From NCBI GenBank assembly GCA_029936155.1, contig JAPYUK010000006.1, positions 14,024-76,887 on the forward strand: a stretch of 62,864 nt of DNA, in the 5' to 3' direction. The translations under genes and the position numbers were made by a program. Each line of letters starts with the position of its first letter. Position 1 is the first letter of the stretch. This DNA comes from Dehalococcoidia bacterium. Its GTDB lineage: Bacteria > Chloroflexota > Dehalococcoidia > Lucifugimonadales > Lucifugimonadaceae. Shown in pieces: positions 42,009 to 50,464 of this stretch. The notes below the pieces were generated by a model, which was not told where the DNA came from, ran no database searches, and saw nothing but the letters and a program-made list of their open reading frames with translations.

Positions 42009-42532
42009 CTAGGCCGGCGGGTTCCACTTGTCCGAATTGCGAACACGTACGGCTGAGAAGTGCAAAATACTAGTGAGAGCGTGGGCCACTTCTTGAAGCG
42101 CATCGACGATTCGAAGTACGACATCACTGTTTCCCAATAAACCCCTAGATGGCAAACAGGCTGCATGTTTAGCGGCATCTGTGTTGATTCGGAAACATAC
42201 ATCCCGACATCATTTAGTGAATCGAACGCTTGGGATCTGTACTCGTACCGGAACATCTCACAATCCTCAAACCGGTCGATACAGCCCGTCTCGATGTAAG
42301 CGACCATCCAAGGTCGATTTTCACCCATCCACTTCTCGATATCTTCGTCGGCCGATCCATCGATCGGCCATAGCAACAGCCTTGGACAAACTCGAGGAAA
42401 GCAATACATCGGCGAGTGTCATTCGTCGATCGTCCGCACCAGCGATTTTTCAACAGGTCGTCAGACTATCGGGCGTATCGACCTTGGACACGGCTCGAAC
42501 ACTGCGATATTCGGATCCCCAGAGAAGTGAAT
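42009..42532 (-). pseudogene. Decayed DUF6886-like gene
   Basis: The minus strand reads as a DUF6886-type protein through its whole length: HFSGDPNIAVFEP, RPVEKSLVRTIDE, HSPMYCFPRVCPRLLLWPI, FEDCEMFRYEYRSQAFDSL, NDVGMYVSE and LRIVDALQEVAHALTSILHFS, to a stop at 42009. It is broken by an in-frame TAG/TGA pair (TGA at 42461-42463 and 42419-42421) and by a frameshift near 42145, and no start codon precedes HFS. The family match is from memory. The breaks are seen directly. Flanks: RACo gene end and a hydroxyacid dehydrogenase start. Confidence 0.75.
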
Positions 42533-42615
42533 TTAACGTGTCGGAGTCGTCATTTGGCCGATCTAGATGTCATTCGAGCAGTTGATCATGGAAATGCTAG
42601 GTATCATTCTGCGCC

Positions 42616-43602
42616 ATGACTACCAAAGTACTAATTACCGACTACGTCTGGCCCTCAACCGATCCAGAGCGTGAAGTTCTGGAAGCCGTTGGGATTGAAC
42701 TCGTCATTGCGCCTGATTCGTCTGAATCGACTCTTGCAGAGCTCGCTAAAGACGTCGATGCCATCATGTTCTGCTTTGCCCAAGTGACGGGTAAGGTCCT
42801 CGAAGGCGCAACTGACTGCAAGATTGCCGCACGTTACGGCATTGGAGTCGACAATGTCGACATTGCCAAGGCGACCGAATTGGGAATCGTTGTCACCAAC
42901 GTCCCGGACTACTGCATGGATGAAGTAACTGACCATGCGCTCGGGATGATTCTAGCGTTGAACCGTCGACTTGTCCCCCATTCCAATACTGTGATGGATG
43001 GCGGCTGGAACGATGTTGTGCTCAACCAGCCAATGCACCGAACCCGTGGCGCTACGCTTGGGATTGTCGGATTCGGCCGTATAGGTAGGTCGCTAGCTGC
43101 CAAAGCGGTTGGCTTTGGTATGAACACCCTTACGTTCGATCCGCTGATTGAACCCGGCACCGATCTCGATGGTGCTTCGGCAGTGACGCTCGATGAAGTG
43201 CTGACTCGTTCCGACTTCGTATCGCTTCACGTGCCACTGATTCCGGCAACCGAAAACATGATCAGCGCTCCAGAGTTGGCTTTGATGAAGCCCGGCTCAA
43301 TAATCGTCAACTGCTCACGAGGCGGTCTTATCGATGAAGATGCTCTGGCTGCTTCGCTCGCATCTGGCCATACAGCGGGTGCGGGTCTCGACGTGGTCGA
43401 ACCAACACCTCCAAACTCTTCAAGCCCTCTCTTGAAGCAGGAAAACGTGATCGTCACGCCTCACACGGCATTCTTCTCTCAGGCATCGACCCTGGAGTTG
43501 GAGCGGCGAACTGCGCAAGAGGTAATTAGGGTGCTCGGCGGCCAGATGCCTGAGAACCTGATCAACCCTGACGTACTGGGAACAGCACGTTCGGGAATCT
43601 AG
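42616..43602 (+). CDS. D-isomer 2-hydroxyacid dehydrogenase (CtBP/SerA-like)
   Basis: A 328-residue NAD-dependent dehydrogenase. Rossmann motif GIVGFGRIGRSLA near 152; catalytic Arg in NCSRGGLIDED, Glu in LDVVEPTPP, His in VTPHTAFFS. The LGIVVTNVPDYCMDEVTDHALGMI segment matches the C-terminal-binding-protein-like subfamily. No ACT domain. Followed by a sugar-phosphate isomerase-like and a VOC gene on the same strand, a likely small catabolic unit acting on a 2-ketoacid or hydroxyacid. Confidence 0.9.
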   Translation: MTTKVLITDYVWPSTDPEREVLEAVGIELVIAPDSSESTLAELAKDVDAIMFCFAQVTGKVLEGATDCKIAARYGIGVDNVDIAKATELGIVVTNVPDYCMDEVTDHALGMILALNRRLVPHSNTVMDGGWNDVVLNQPMHRTRGATLGIVGFGRIGRSLAAKAVGFGMNTLTFDPLIEPGTDLDGASAVTLDEVLTRSDFVSLHVPLIPATENMISAPELALMKPGSIIVNCSRGGLIDEDALAASLASGHTAGAGLDVVEPTPPNSSSPLLKQENVIVTPHTAFFSQASTLELERRTAQEVIRVLGGQMPENLINPDVLGTARSGI

Positions 43603-43689
43603 CTACCATTAGCTGTTCTTCGAGCACAGATCTATTGCGTGATCCCAGTCGTTTGTAGGTGGTTCGTCGTATATGGAGGAACAAAAATA

Positions 43690-44526
43690 GTGATATTCGC
43701 CCTCGGTTATTCAACCTACGCACTCAAGATGGTCGATCCGTTCGAAGCCGTTCGACTGATCAAAGATGTTGGATATGAAGCCCTTGAAATATGTGCGGCT
43801 GAAGGTTGGCCCTCATTCCCTGAGATATTTTCCAACATCCAGCAAAGTGATCTCGGCAAGTTGGCACAGGATCTTGGCTTTCCCTCCCCTATCCTATTCG
43901 CTCTGATCGATGTGTGCGCCCCTCACAGCGAGCGGATGGCGATGCTCGAACTCACGAAGAAGAAGTTTGAGATGGCTCAGCGAATGCATAACGATGATTC
44001 ACCAATCTTGATCACAACCACGCCAGGTCACTCAGCTCCCCCGTGGGAGTCAGGAAAAGATCAGATTCGAGATGCATTCCTGTCGCTAGCTGACATGGCG
44101 GCCGAGTACGACATCGTTGTTTCGATCGAAGCTCACGCAGGTACCGACTTTGAAACACCGGAAAAAGCCGTGTGGATGATGGAGCAAACGCAACACTTGA
44201 ATTTGAAACTCGATCTCGATATATCGCATTTTGTGGTCGAAGGCAGTGAGATGGTTCGCAGCGTCGAGCTGTGCGCTCCATTTTCGTCGATGATCCACAT
44301 CAAGGACGGCGAGAAAGTAAACGGGCAGGTTGAGTTCTGCTTGCCGGGAGAAGGCGGTATCGATATCCCGGGGTTTCTCGCGGCTCTTCATGCGAACGAC
44401 CTCGGGACCATGCCCGTTTTTGCCGAGGTGAGTGTCCAGCAATCGCGTGAGCCCGATTACAGCCCTCGGGGAGCCGCTGAGTTTTGTTTCAAAGCACTCG
44501 ATAGTGCACGTTTGCAAATCTCATAA
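43690..44526 (+). CDS. Sugar-phosphate isomerase/epimerase-like TIM barrel
   Basis: A 278-residue protein of the AP-endonuclease-2/xylose-isomerase-like TIM-barrel superfamily. The GTG at 43690 follows GGAGGAA and fits the family start (IFALGYSTYALK). An in-frame upstream extension lacks support. Divalent-metal ligands are expected at Glu in VVSIEAHAG, Asp/His in LKLDLDISHFV and MIHIKDG, and Glu in PVFAEVSVQ. Likely an isomerase, epimerase or dehydratase of a sugar acid. Probably co-transcribed with the hydroxyacid dehydrogenase before it and the VOC gene after it. Confidence 0.85.
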   Translation: MIFALGYSTYALKMVDPFEAVRLIKDVGYEALEICAAEGWPSFPEIFSNIQQSDLGKLAQDLGFPSPILFALIDVCAPHSERMAMLELTKKKFEMAQRMHNDDSPILITTTPGHSAPPWESGKDQIRDAFLSLADMAAEYDIVVSIEAHAGTDFETPEKAVWMMEQTQHLNLKLDLDISHFVVEGSEMVRSVELCAPFSSMIHIKDGEKVNGQVEFCLPGEGGIDIPGFLAALHANDLGTMPVFAEVSVQQSREPDYSPRGAAEFCFKALDSARLQIS

Positions 44527-44567
44527 CGCCCCACACTCATAGTCGATATAAGCATAAATAACATCAA

Positions 44568-44993
44568 ATGGCAAAGATCAAGATAAACACAATCCACCAT
44601 CAGTCCATGCCGATGCGAAACCGTGCCCGGGCACTTGTATTTTGGAAAGATCTTTTGGGACTAGAGGTTATTCCTGCTCAGGAGGCAGGCGACGGTCTTA
44701 TCTGGATGCAGGCCACCGATGGAACGATGATCCACTTGGTTCAGCGTCCCCCGGATGACAAACCGAACATTCATACAGCATTTGAGGTTGATGACTTCGA
44801 CGAGGCGCTGGACGCGATGACGGAAGCTGGCTACGAGATCATCAAGGGGCCTATCGAGAGGGAGGACGGTCAAAGAGCGTTTTATGTGTACGACCCGGAA
44901 GGAAACCGCCTCGAGTTCGCTACGAAGTCCGGACTAAAGCCTTCAGGCCGGGTTGTCGACAAAATGGGCTTCACACGGGATGCCGAAACCTGA
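44568..44993 (+). CDS. VOC-family (glyoxalase/dioxygenase-like) protein
   Basis: A 141-residue vicinal-oxygen-chelate fold protein with two beta-alpha-beta-beta-beta units. Metal ligands probably His in INTIHHQSMP, His in MIHLVQRP and Glu in PEGNRLEFAT; HTAFEVDDFDEALDAMTEAG is typical. It has WKDLLGLEVIP as in glyoxalases. Could be a lyase, epimerase or dioxygenase. Last of the three-gene plus-strand unit. Confidence 0.85.
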   Translation: MAKIKINTIHHQSMPMRNRARALVFWKDLLGLEVIPAQEAGDGLIWMQATDGTMIHLVQRPPDDKPNIHTAFEVDDFDEALDAMTEAGYEIIKGPIEREDGQRAFYVYDPEGNRLEFATKSGLKPSGRVVDKMGFTRDAET

Positions 44994-45007
44994 GGCTTAC
45001 GAACGCT

Positions 45008-45281
45008 ACTATTCCTCGTCTTCACCATTTACGGTGAAGCTCTCAAGCTTATTGTTGCCATCGACACGAGAGAAGATTCCTACGAGATGTGATCACATGT
45101 TGCCGTCAATTTCGGCCGATATTACTTCGATTTCATCGAGATATACAATGATCGTTGGTCCGAAGGCGCTGAGTGCAATTGTGTGAGGGCGACCTCCAAA
45201 GTACGCGCCAATAATTACAGGTGCCAATAAACACCTATTCACATTTGACTCCTCAGTTACAGCACGGGGCAGCTGAGGCAA
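45008..45281 (-). pseudogene. Small gene remnant with in-frame stop
   Basis: One minus-strand frame runs from about 45281 to 45008, with a single internal TGA at 45093-45095. The readable segment IIGAYFGGRPHTIALSAF, followed by TIIVYLDEIEVISA, and after the stop HLVGIFSRVDGNNKLESF, looks like beta-strand protein rather than random frame. I cannot name a family. It could be an interrupted gene or chance. The rest of the 44994-45427 gap holds nothing I recognise apart from the tRNA promoter. Confidence 0.35.
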
Positions 45282-45427
45282 TGGACTCTGTTTTTAAGTC
45301 TCAAATTATGGTGAAACCAATGAAGGAAGCAGTACTATCAAATAGTTGATTCCGACGGAAATGTTACATATTCCGTTACATGGAGACTTCTGGTCACGGT
45401 CTGAAATAGCTGACTAGAACCAACAAT

Positions 45428-45502
45428 GCCAACGTAGCTCAGTGGTAGAGCAGCTCATTCGTAATGAGCAGGTCGACAGTTCAATCCTGTCCGTTGGCTC
45501 CA
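45428..45502 (+). tRNA. tRNA-Thr (anticodon CGT)
   Basis: A full cloverleaf: acceptor GCCAACG pairs with CGTTGGC, D arm GCTC...GAGC, anticodon stem GCTCA/TGAGC around loop TTCGTAA (anticodon CGT, reads ACG), T arm GACAG/CTGTC with loop TTCAATC. Discriminator T and an encoded CCA follow (45500-45502). 75 nucleotides including CCA. Confidence 0.95.
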
Positions 45503-45620
45503 ATTTGCTTCTTCACTTCTGGCAACTTCACCTCATAACAATCACGCTCGATTGCAAAAGACCTGTTCTCGCTGATTGTTAGTTGAAGGGTGAGTCCCAC
45601 TCCGCGGTTTAACGAAAAGC

Positions 45621-45683
45621 GGTCCCGTCAGCTTTGGATCGCCGACGGGACCTGTGTCACCCAGTGAGTCCCCATTGGGTGAC
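45621..45683. repeat. Two consecutive hairpins downstream of tRNA-Thr
   Basis: GGTCCCGTC (45621-45629) pairs perfectly with GACGGGACC (45644-45652). GTCACCCA (45656-45663) pairs perfectly with TGGGTGAC (45676-45683). Neither is followed by a clear T run. The 45503-45879 gap otherwise holds no gene. The region may be a leader of the YbhB-like gene, a small RNA, or processing/termination structure of the tRNA transcript. A weaker AAGGGCC...GGCCTTT hairpin is near 45798-45825. Confidence 0.45.
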
Positions 45684-45879
45684 ATTAACTACGATACAAC
45701 CTGTGTTGCGTGTACAGGTGAGGCAAATATTAAATTATTGGTCGATCACGCCCGCGCTATTTATTTTCGATATTCTCGTTCGTGTGAAACAATCGTAAGG
45801 GCCTCGCAAGCAACGGGGCCTTTGTGCGTCCAGAACTTCATCACAACGCGCATACCTTGATACTCATTCCCACTTTATT

Positions 45880-46485
45880 TTGAATTCCGTTTCTCGGCAT
45901 CCCCAGTTTTGCTCGCAGCTCATATTTGTACTGGCCACAATCCTGCTTGCCTGTCTCGCTGTAGCGTGCAGTGACACTGCGAGTGAGACCATTTCGTTTG
46001 ATCCGGAGAGTTCACCCATCTCAACATTCGAGTTCTCATCACCGGCATTCGGAGATGGTGCGGACATACCGATCGAATACACCTGCGACGGCGAGAACGT
46101 TTCCCCTCCCTTGCGATGGGCTGAAGCACCGAGTGGGGCTCGGTCGATCGCGATCATAATTAACGACCACGAGGCTCTCGGTCGGATATTCCGCCACTGG
46201 TCTGTATTCAACCTGCCCTCAGGAACTCGTTCACTTGGGGCGAATCAGCCAACCACACCTCAGCTTGAGAACTCAACGTTGCAAGGACAGAACGACTTCG
46301 GCAACACTGGCTACGGTGGACCCTGCCCTCCTGTTGGGCAGGAACACGAGTACATATTTTTCATTTACGCCCTCACCGAGCAGTTAGAACTCGCTGCCGA
46401 TTCCACTGCGAAGCAAGTTTCCGAGTCCATTCGCGGCCGAGTAATCGGCACTGGTTCGTTCACAGGTATGTACGCTCGCCGTTAG
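45880..46485 (+). CDS. YbhB/YbcL-family lipoprotein (PEBP, Raf-kinase-inhibitor-like)
   Basis: A 201-residue lipoprotein: signal helix FVLATILLACLAVAC with lipobox Cys30, then a PEBP fold. Family marks are SSPAFGDGADIPIEYTCDG, NVSPPLRW, HWSVFNLPSGT, NDFGNTGYGGPCPP and EHEYIFFIYAL. PEBP proteins bind anionic ligands or act as inhibitors. The bacterial role is not settled. TTG start with weak ribosome site. Probably anchored in the membrane facing outside. Single-gene unit after the tRNA-Thr gap. Confidence 0.88.
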   Translation: MNSVSRHPQFCSQLIFVLATILLACLAVACSDTASETISFDPESSPISTFEFSSPAFGDGADIPIEYTCDGENVSPPLRWAEAPSGARSIAIIINDHEALGRIFRHWSVFNLPSGTRSLGANQPTTPQLENSTLQGQNDFGNTGYGGPCPPVGQEHEYIFFIYALTEQLELAADSTAKQVSESIRGRVIGTGSFTGMYARR

Positions 46486-46577
46486 AATAATTGCGTGTTT
46501 ACCCTACCTTGAGCGCACCTTCGTCACACCTAGAATTGCTCCACCTACTATCGGTCAAGTATTAAATTTCAGAACCA

Positions 46578-46718
46578 ATGACGTTGCGTCGTTTCCTTCT
46601 AATCGTTGTTGCAGCGTTTCCGATCATCCCAGTCGCTTGTTATCGACACCCTCATGGCCGCCATGGGTACCCAGTTCATCGATTCATCAGACGGCCTGTA
46701 GTTCGCTGGGTCCGGTGA
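46578..46718 (+). CDS. Possible small lipoprotein-like ORF
   Basis: A 46-residue frame with a hydrophobic start LRRFLLIVVAAFPIIPVAC resembling a lipoprotein signal, ending in a basic His/Arg-rich tail. The rest of the 46486-46767 gap shows no other gene. The tail does not resemble a protein, so it may be the 5' stump of a lost lipoprotein gene. Confidence 0.25.
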   Translation: MTLRRFLLIVVAAFPIIPVACYRHPHGRHGYPVHRFIRRPVVRWVR

Positions 46719-46767
46719 CCGGTTACCCTGAAAGCAGTAAAAGTGCCACGAATTTTCCAGATCCTAC

Positions 46768-47574
46768 TTGCTCAAGAATTCCTTCCTACATTTGCCGGGC
46801 TTCAACGTCGATGACGAGGAAGACCTGTGGGCAGCTGGTGTCAAAGATTGGGACGACGCGATCGTCTCCGACCAGTTGAGTTCAGAGCAGAAAATCTCCC
46901 TCAACGAATCGATTGGTGCCCTAAATGCCCGGAATGCCCTTTATTTCGGTGAGCAGTATCGTGCCAGTGAACGCTGGCGTTTGCTGCCCGACTATCAAGA
47001 CGAGACAGCGTTCCTCGATATTGAAACCACTGGTCTAGGTGGCGAGGCGTACATCACCATGTGCGGCATTCTCGATGCAGACGGCTTCAAAGCGTATGTT
47101 CGTGGTGACAATCTCGATGATCTTGCTGCTGATCTCGAACGATACAAGCTTGTAGTGACGTTCAACGGAATATCTTTTGATGTTCCCTGGCTCAGGCGAG
47201 AACTTGGCCCGATGCTCGAAGACGCCGCGCATGTAGACCTGATGCACGTGCTGAGAAGTGTTGGACTGCGAGGTGGGTTGAAGAAAATTGAGAAAGCAAT
47301 CGGCTTGGATCGCGGCGATGATCTTTCGATGCTGACCGGTCGCGACGCCGTTGTTCTCTGGAAACTGGCTCTGGATGGCGAACCAAACGCACTTGAGACA
47401 CTGATCAGGTACAACGCGGAAGATGTTGTCTCGTTGCCACGACTTGCCGAATACGCATATGGACAGAACTCAGCCGGCACACCAATGGCAATCCCAGGAT
47501 TCTTTTCGCCCGCGCAATTCGACACGACAACACTCCCCTACGATTCCGATTTAGTGCAATACCTGTGCAGATGA
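46768..47574 (+). CDS. RNase H-like exonuclease (YprB type)
   Basis: A 268-residue protein. The N-terminal helix-hairpin part LLKNSFLHLPGFNVDDEEDLWAAGV matches the start of YprB, which supports the TTG at 46768 even though no ATG exists. An RNase_H_2 (PF13482-like) exonuclease follows with TAFLDIETTGLGG (Asp, Glu), VVTFNGISFDVPWL (Asn, Asp) and IRYNAEDVVSLPRLAEY (Asp) as the DEDD-type residues. Likely acts on nucleic acid in repair or turnover. Followed by PAC2 and an unknown on the same strand. Confidence 0.85.
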   Translation: MLKNSFLHLPGFNVDDEEDLWAAGVKDWDDAIVSDQLSSEQKISLNESIGALNARNALYFGEQYRASERWRLLPDYQDETAFLDIETTGLGGEAYITMCGILDADGFKAYVRGDNLDDLAADLERYKLVVTFNGISFDVPWLRRELGPMLEDAAHVDLMHVLRSVGLRGGLKKIEKAIGLDRGDDLSMLTGRDAVVLWKLALDGEPNALETLIRYNAEDVVSLPRLAEYAYGQNSAGTPMAIPGFFSPAQFDTTTLPYDSDLVQYLCR

Positions 47575-47687
47575 GGCCGCTATTGGATGCTAGACTGGCT
47601 GCTTCGCTCTCGCATGCACGCGGGCGCAGTTGAACATACTTTCATCCGTGAACGTTAGATTCGAACGAATCTGGCCTCCGGTAGCAA

Positions 47688-48599
47688 TTGGCGAGATTAT
47701 TGTCGGCGATCCAGTACACCGAACATCCGATTCTTAGCAACACCGTGTTTCTGGCTGCGTGGGGCGGCTGGCCAGATGCAGCCGAATCGGCAACTCGTTC
47801 ACTTCGAGAACTGGTTCGCCAGCTGTCGGCAACGAAATTCGCGTCAATAGATCCTGAAGATTATTACGATTTCGGTGAGCAGCGCCCTATTGTATCGAGC
47901 GAGCCCGCCGGCTCACGCAAGATTACGTGGCCTAAGAACGAGTTCTACTACTGGAAGGCCGAGGATGGCGGCCGCGACCTTCTGATATTCATCGGGGTCG
48001 AGCCGAATCTGAAGTGGCGAACTTACACCGACATCGTCCACAAGGTAGCCAGCGAAAGTGATACGAAACTTCTCGTGACAGTCGGTGCCCTACTCGACTC
48101 AGTTCCACACACACGTTCACCGCGTGTGATCGGGTCATCAATCAGCACCGATCTAGGCACGGGGTTTGAGCACATCAAATACGCGGTGCCAAACTACGAC
48201 GGACCGGTTGGTCTCACGTCAGTTCTGATGGATCGCATGACAAAAGACAAGATTCCATCGGCAAGCATCTGGGGGCACTCACCGCACTATTTGCAGGTAG
48301 CGCAGAACCCGACACTTACGCACGCCATTCTTACAGAGATTCAGCAATTTATTTCAGCCCCTGTCGATCTCACCACACTCGCTAAAGAGTCGGAGGAGTT
48401 CGACGAGAATCTCGTTCGAGCACTTGCAGATCAACAGGAAATAGAGGGCTATGTAAAGCGACTCGAGGAGCGGTACGACTCGGAAGAGGAGTACCGACAG
48501 AGCCCAGAGCCTGCAGCACTAGTCCAAGAACTTGAAGACTTTTTACGTCAGCAGCGTGGCACAGATGCTACGGCTGACGAAAGGGACAACAACGATTGA
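47688..48599 (+). CDS. PAC2-family protein (proteasome assembly chaperone-like)
   Basis: A 303-residue protein of the PAC2 family; TTG start. Recognisable: FLAAWGGWPDAAESATRSLRELV, LLIFIGVEPNLKWRTYTD, DTKLLVTVGALLDSVPHTR, and the C-terminal SIWGHSPHYLQVAQNP, then a helical acid-rich tail with RQSPEPAALVQELEDFL. In actinobacteria such proteins accompany the proteasome. No proteasome genes are in this window. The stop overlaps the TTG start of the next gene (ATTGA), so translation is coupled. Confidence 0.85.
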   Translation: MARLLSAIQYTEHPILSNTVFLAAWGGWPDAAESATRSLRELVRQLSATKFASIDPEDYYDFGEQRPIVSSEPAGSRKITWPKNEFYYWKAEDGGRDLLIFIGVEPNLKWRTYTDIVHKVASESDTKLLVTVGALLDSVPHTRSPRVIGSSISTDLGTGFEHIKYAVPNYDGPVGLTSVLMDRMTKDKIPSASIWGHSPHYLQVAQNPTLTHAILTEIQQFISAPVDLTTLAKESEEFDENLVRALADQQEIEGYVKRLEERYDSEEEYRQSPEPAALVQELEDFLRQQRGTDATADERDNND

Positions 48600-49360
48600 G
48601 CAAGATTTCCGAAATACTGACTAAACTCGGCCAGACCGAGCGGTCGGGATTTGGCTTCGGTGCACGCGCCGCGAACTTAAAAATCCCGGTGATCCTCGTC
48701 GGTGCACTCATCGACAGGCCCGCAGATGCCAAAGGCCTCGGTACCGACCTATTCATCCTTACCAGCGGGTCGGGTGGAGCGGCGCAGAAAACACCGGTTG
48801 ACGGATCTGATCTGTGGGGTGTGTCGATCTCCGGGGGCTCGACCAAAGACATCGATGCCGCCGTTGAAGCCGGAGCTGACTTCATAGTCGTCGATGGCGA
48901 ATCGGCTCCCGGGGCTGCGTTCCGAGACGATGAAACTGGAAAAGGGTTTGTTGTTGGGGAGAACGTCAGTGAAGATCGAGCGAAGGCCATCGACGCTGGT
49001 CCGTGGGATTTCTTGACTCTGGATGCATCAAACATGAAGTTGCCGCTCAGTGTGGGTGCAATTCTGGATATCCAGGAAGAGTTGGCGAAGTACTCCAGCC
49101 ATATCTTCTTGCGTATGAGTGAAGTTCCTGACAAGGCAAATCTTGAACTGCTGCGAGATATCGGAATCTCCGCTTTTATTTATGACGGAAAATCAATTAC
49201 TAAATCCGATCTAAAGGGACTACGGGCAGATATCGATAAGCTGGAGCCTAAAAAACAGAAGAGTTCGGGGGGTGCAATGTTGCCACGCCAAGGTGATTTC
49301 AACGCCCAAGAAGTAGATATCGACGATCACGGCCATGATGACGACGAGGACTGGGAATAG
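48596..49360 (+). CDS. TIM-barrel-like protein of unknown function
   Basis: A 254-residue protein; TTG start overlaps the PAC2 stop. Alternating beta-alpha pattern with IPVILVGALI, ADFIVVDGES, WDFLTLDASN, HIFLRMSEVP and ISAFIYDGKSI resembles a phosphate-binding TIM barrel. The C-terminal tail (about residues 220-254) is disordered and very acidic/His-rich (DIDDHGHDDDEDWE). I know no named family. Coupling to PAC2 suggests a shared role. Confidence 0.7.
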   Translation: MSKISEILTKLGQTERSGFGFGARAANLKIPVILVGALIDRPADAKGLGTDLFILTSGSGGAAQKTPVDGSDLWGVSISGGSTKDIDAAVEAGADFIVVDGESAPGAAFRDDETGKGFVVGENVSEDRAKAIDAGPWDFLTLDASNMKLPLSVGAILDIQEELAKYSSHIFLRMSEVPDKANLELLRDIGISAFIYDGKSITKSDLKGLRADIDKLEPKKQKSSGGAMLPRQGDFNAQEVDIDDHGHDDDEDWE

Positions 49361-49431
49361 CAGAAATTGAAACTGTGACCTGATTTCAAACGTAGATATT
49401 TGAAACCAACCACGACCAATAGGAAATCTTA

Positions 49432-50454
49432 ATGCCTAATTACACAATCATTGGACTGGGCCGAATCGGTACCTCTATCGGTATGGCCATTCGAGCCAAC
49501 AGCGAATCAGAGGTTATTGGATACGACGCTGACAACAGCGCTCAAACCTTGGCTCAGCGCATGGGTGCCGTCGATAAGGTCGAATGGAACATCGACAAAG
49601 CAGTCGCGGACGCCGACGTTGTCATCGTGGCTACGCCAGCAGGTTCTCTTTACGACGTATTCGATGGCGTTTCACGATTCTTGAAACCCGGAGCAGTAGT
49701 GACCGACACGTCATCCTCGAAACGAGCTGTGATGGATTGGGCTGCAGAACTCTTGCCATCACAAGTTGGATTTGTTGGCGGCAACCCCCTCACGGGCGCA
49801 TCGGTCAAACAGCAGAAGGACGCCTCGCAGCACATTTTCTACCAGACAAAATGGGCGGTTGTTGCCCCTCCAACGGCCAGCCGAGACTCAATCCGTGCGG
49901 TGACCGATCTTGTTGAAAGCATTGGTGCGAGTCCTGTTTTCATGGATGCTCACGAGCACGATTCATTCTCTGCTGCTACGACCGGGCTTCCTGCTGTTGT
50001 AGCCGCAGCGGTTATGAACGCTGTAAGTACTTCACCATCATGGTCGGAGATCAGCCGTTTCGTGGGAAGCGACTTCGATAGTGTGACTCAGGCTGCGACG
50101 TACGATCCTGCAACTTCACAGAGCGCTTCGGCAACCAATGCCGACATGCTTGCACACTGGATTGACCAGCTGATCGAAAGATTCCAGGCAATTCGAGATG
50201 CTCTGCTCGATGACGAAGAACGTTTTGCACCAGACGGTGTGTTGGCTGATTCATTTGTTCAGGCGTGGGAGCAGCGTGCCCGGCTCGAAGCGGGTGTAGC
50301 AGATCGTCGACCTGACACCGGTGAACAGTTGACCATTCCAAGTTCCAGCGAAAGCATGATGGGCATGTTCTTTGGGAGTCGAATGGCACGAGCGTTGAAC
50401 AAAAAAGAGAAGAAAATAGACTCGTCGAAATATGATCGTCGCAAACTGAAATAA
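49432..50454 (+). CDS. Prephenate/arogenate dehydrogenase-like protein
   Basis: A 340-residue NAD(P)-binding protein resembling TyrA. N-terminal Rossmann motif GLGRIGTSIGMAIR, then VATPAGSLYDVF, VVTDTSSSKRAVM and the substrate region FVGGNPLTGASVKQQ. Normal TyrA has a His in the HPxAG motif; here it is Asn (GNPLTG). The C-terminal helical domain is present but unusual. It lies 11 bases before aroA on the same strand, which supports tyrosine biosynthesis. Activity may be altered by the His-to-Asn change. Confidence 0.8.
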   Translation: MPNYTIIGLGRIGTSIGMAIRANSESEVIGYDADNSAQTLAQRMGAVDKVEWNIDKAVADADVVIVATPAGSLYDVFDGVSRFLKPGAVVTDTSSSKRAVMDWAAELLPSQVGFVGGNPLTGASVKQQKDASQHIFYQTKWAVVAPPTASRDSIRAVTDLVESIGASPVFMDAHEHDSFSAATTGLPAVVAAAVMNAVSTSPSWSEISRFVGSDFDSVTQAATYDPATSQSASATNADMLAHWIDQLIERFQAIRDALLDDEERFAPDGVLADSFVQAWEQRARLEAGVADRRPDTGEQLTIPSSSESMMGMFFGSRMARALNKKEKKIDSSKYDRRKLK

Positions 50455-50464
50455 CAGGACTCAA

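Noticed and set aside
41975-42409. Minus-strand open frame of 144 codons read as an intact gene
   Set aside because: It is only the middle of a longer broken DUF6886-like gene; residues before and after continue in other frames or past stops.
42419-42421. TGA as possible selenocysteine codon
   Set aside because: A second stop and a frameshift occur in the same gene and the family does not have Cys at this site; nonsense mutation is simpler.
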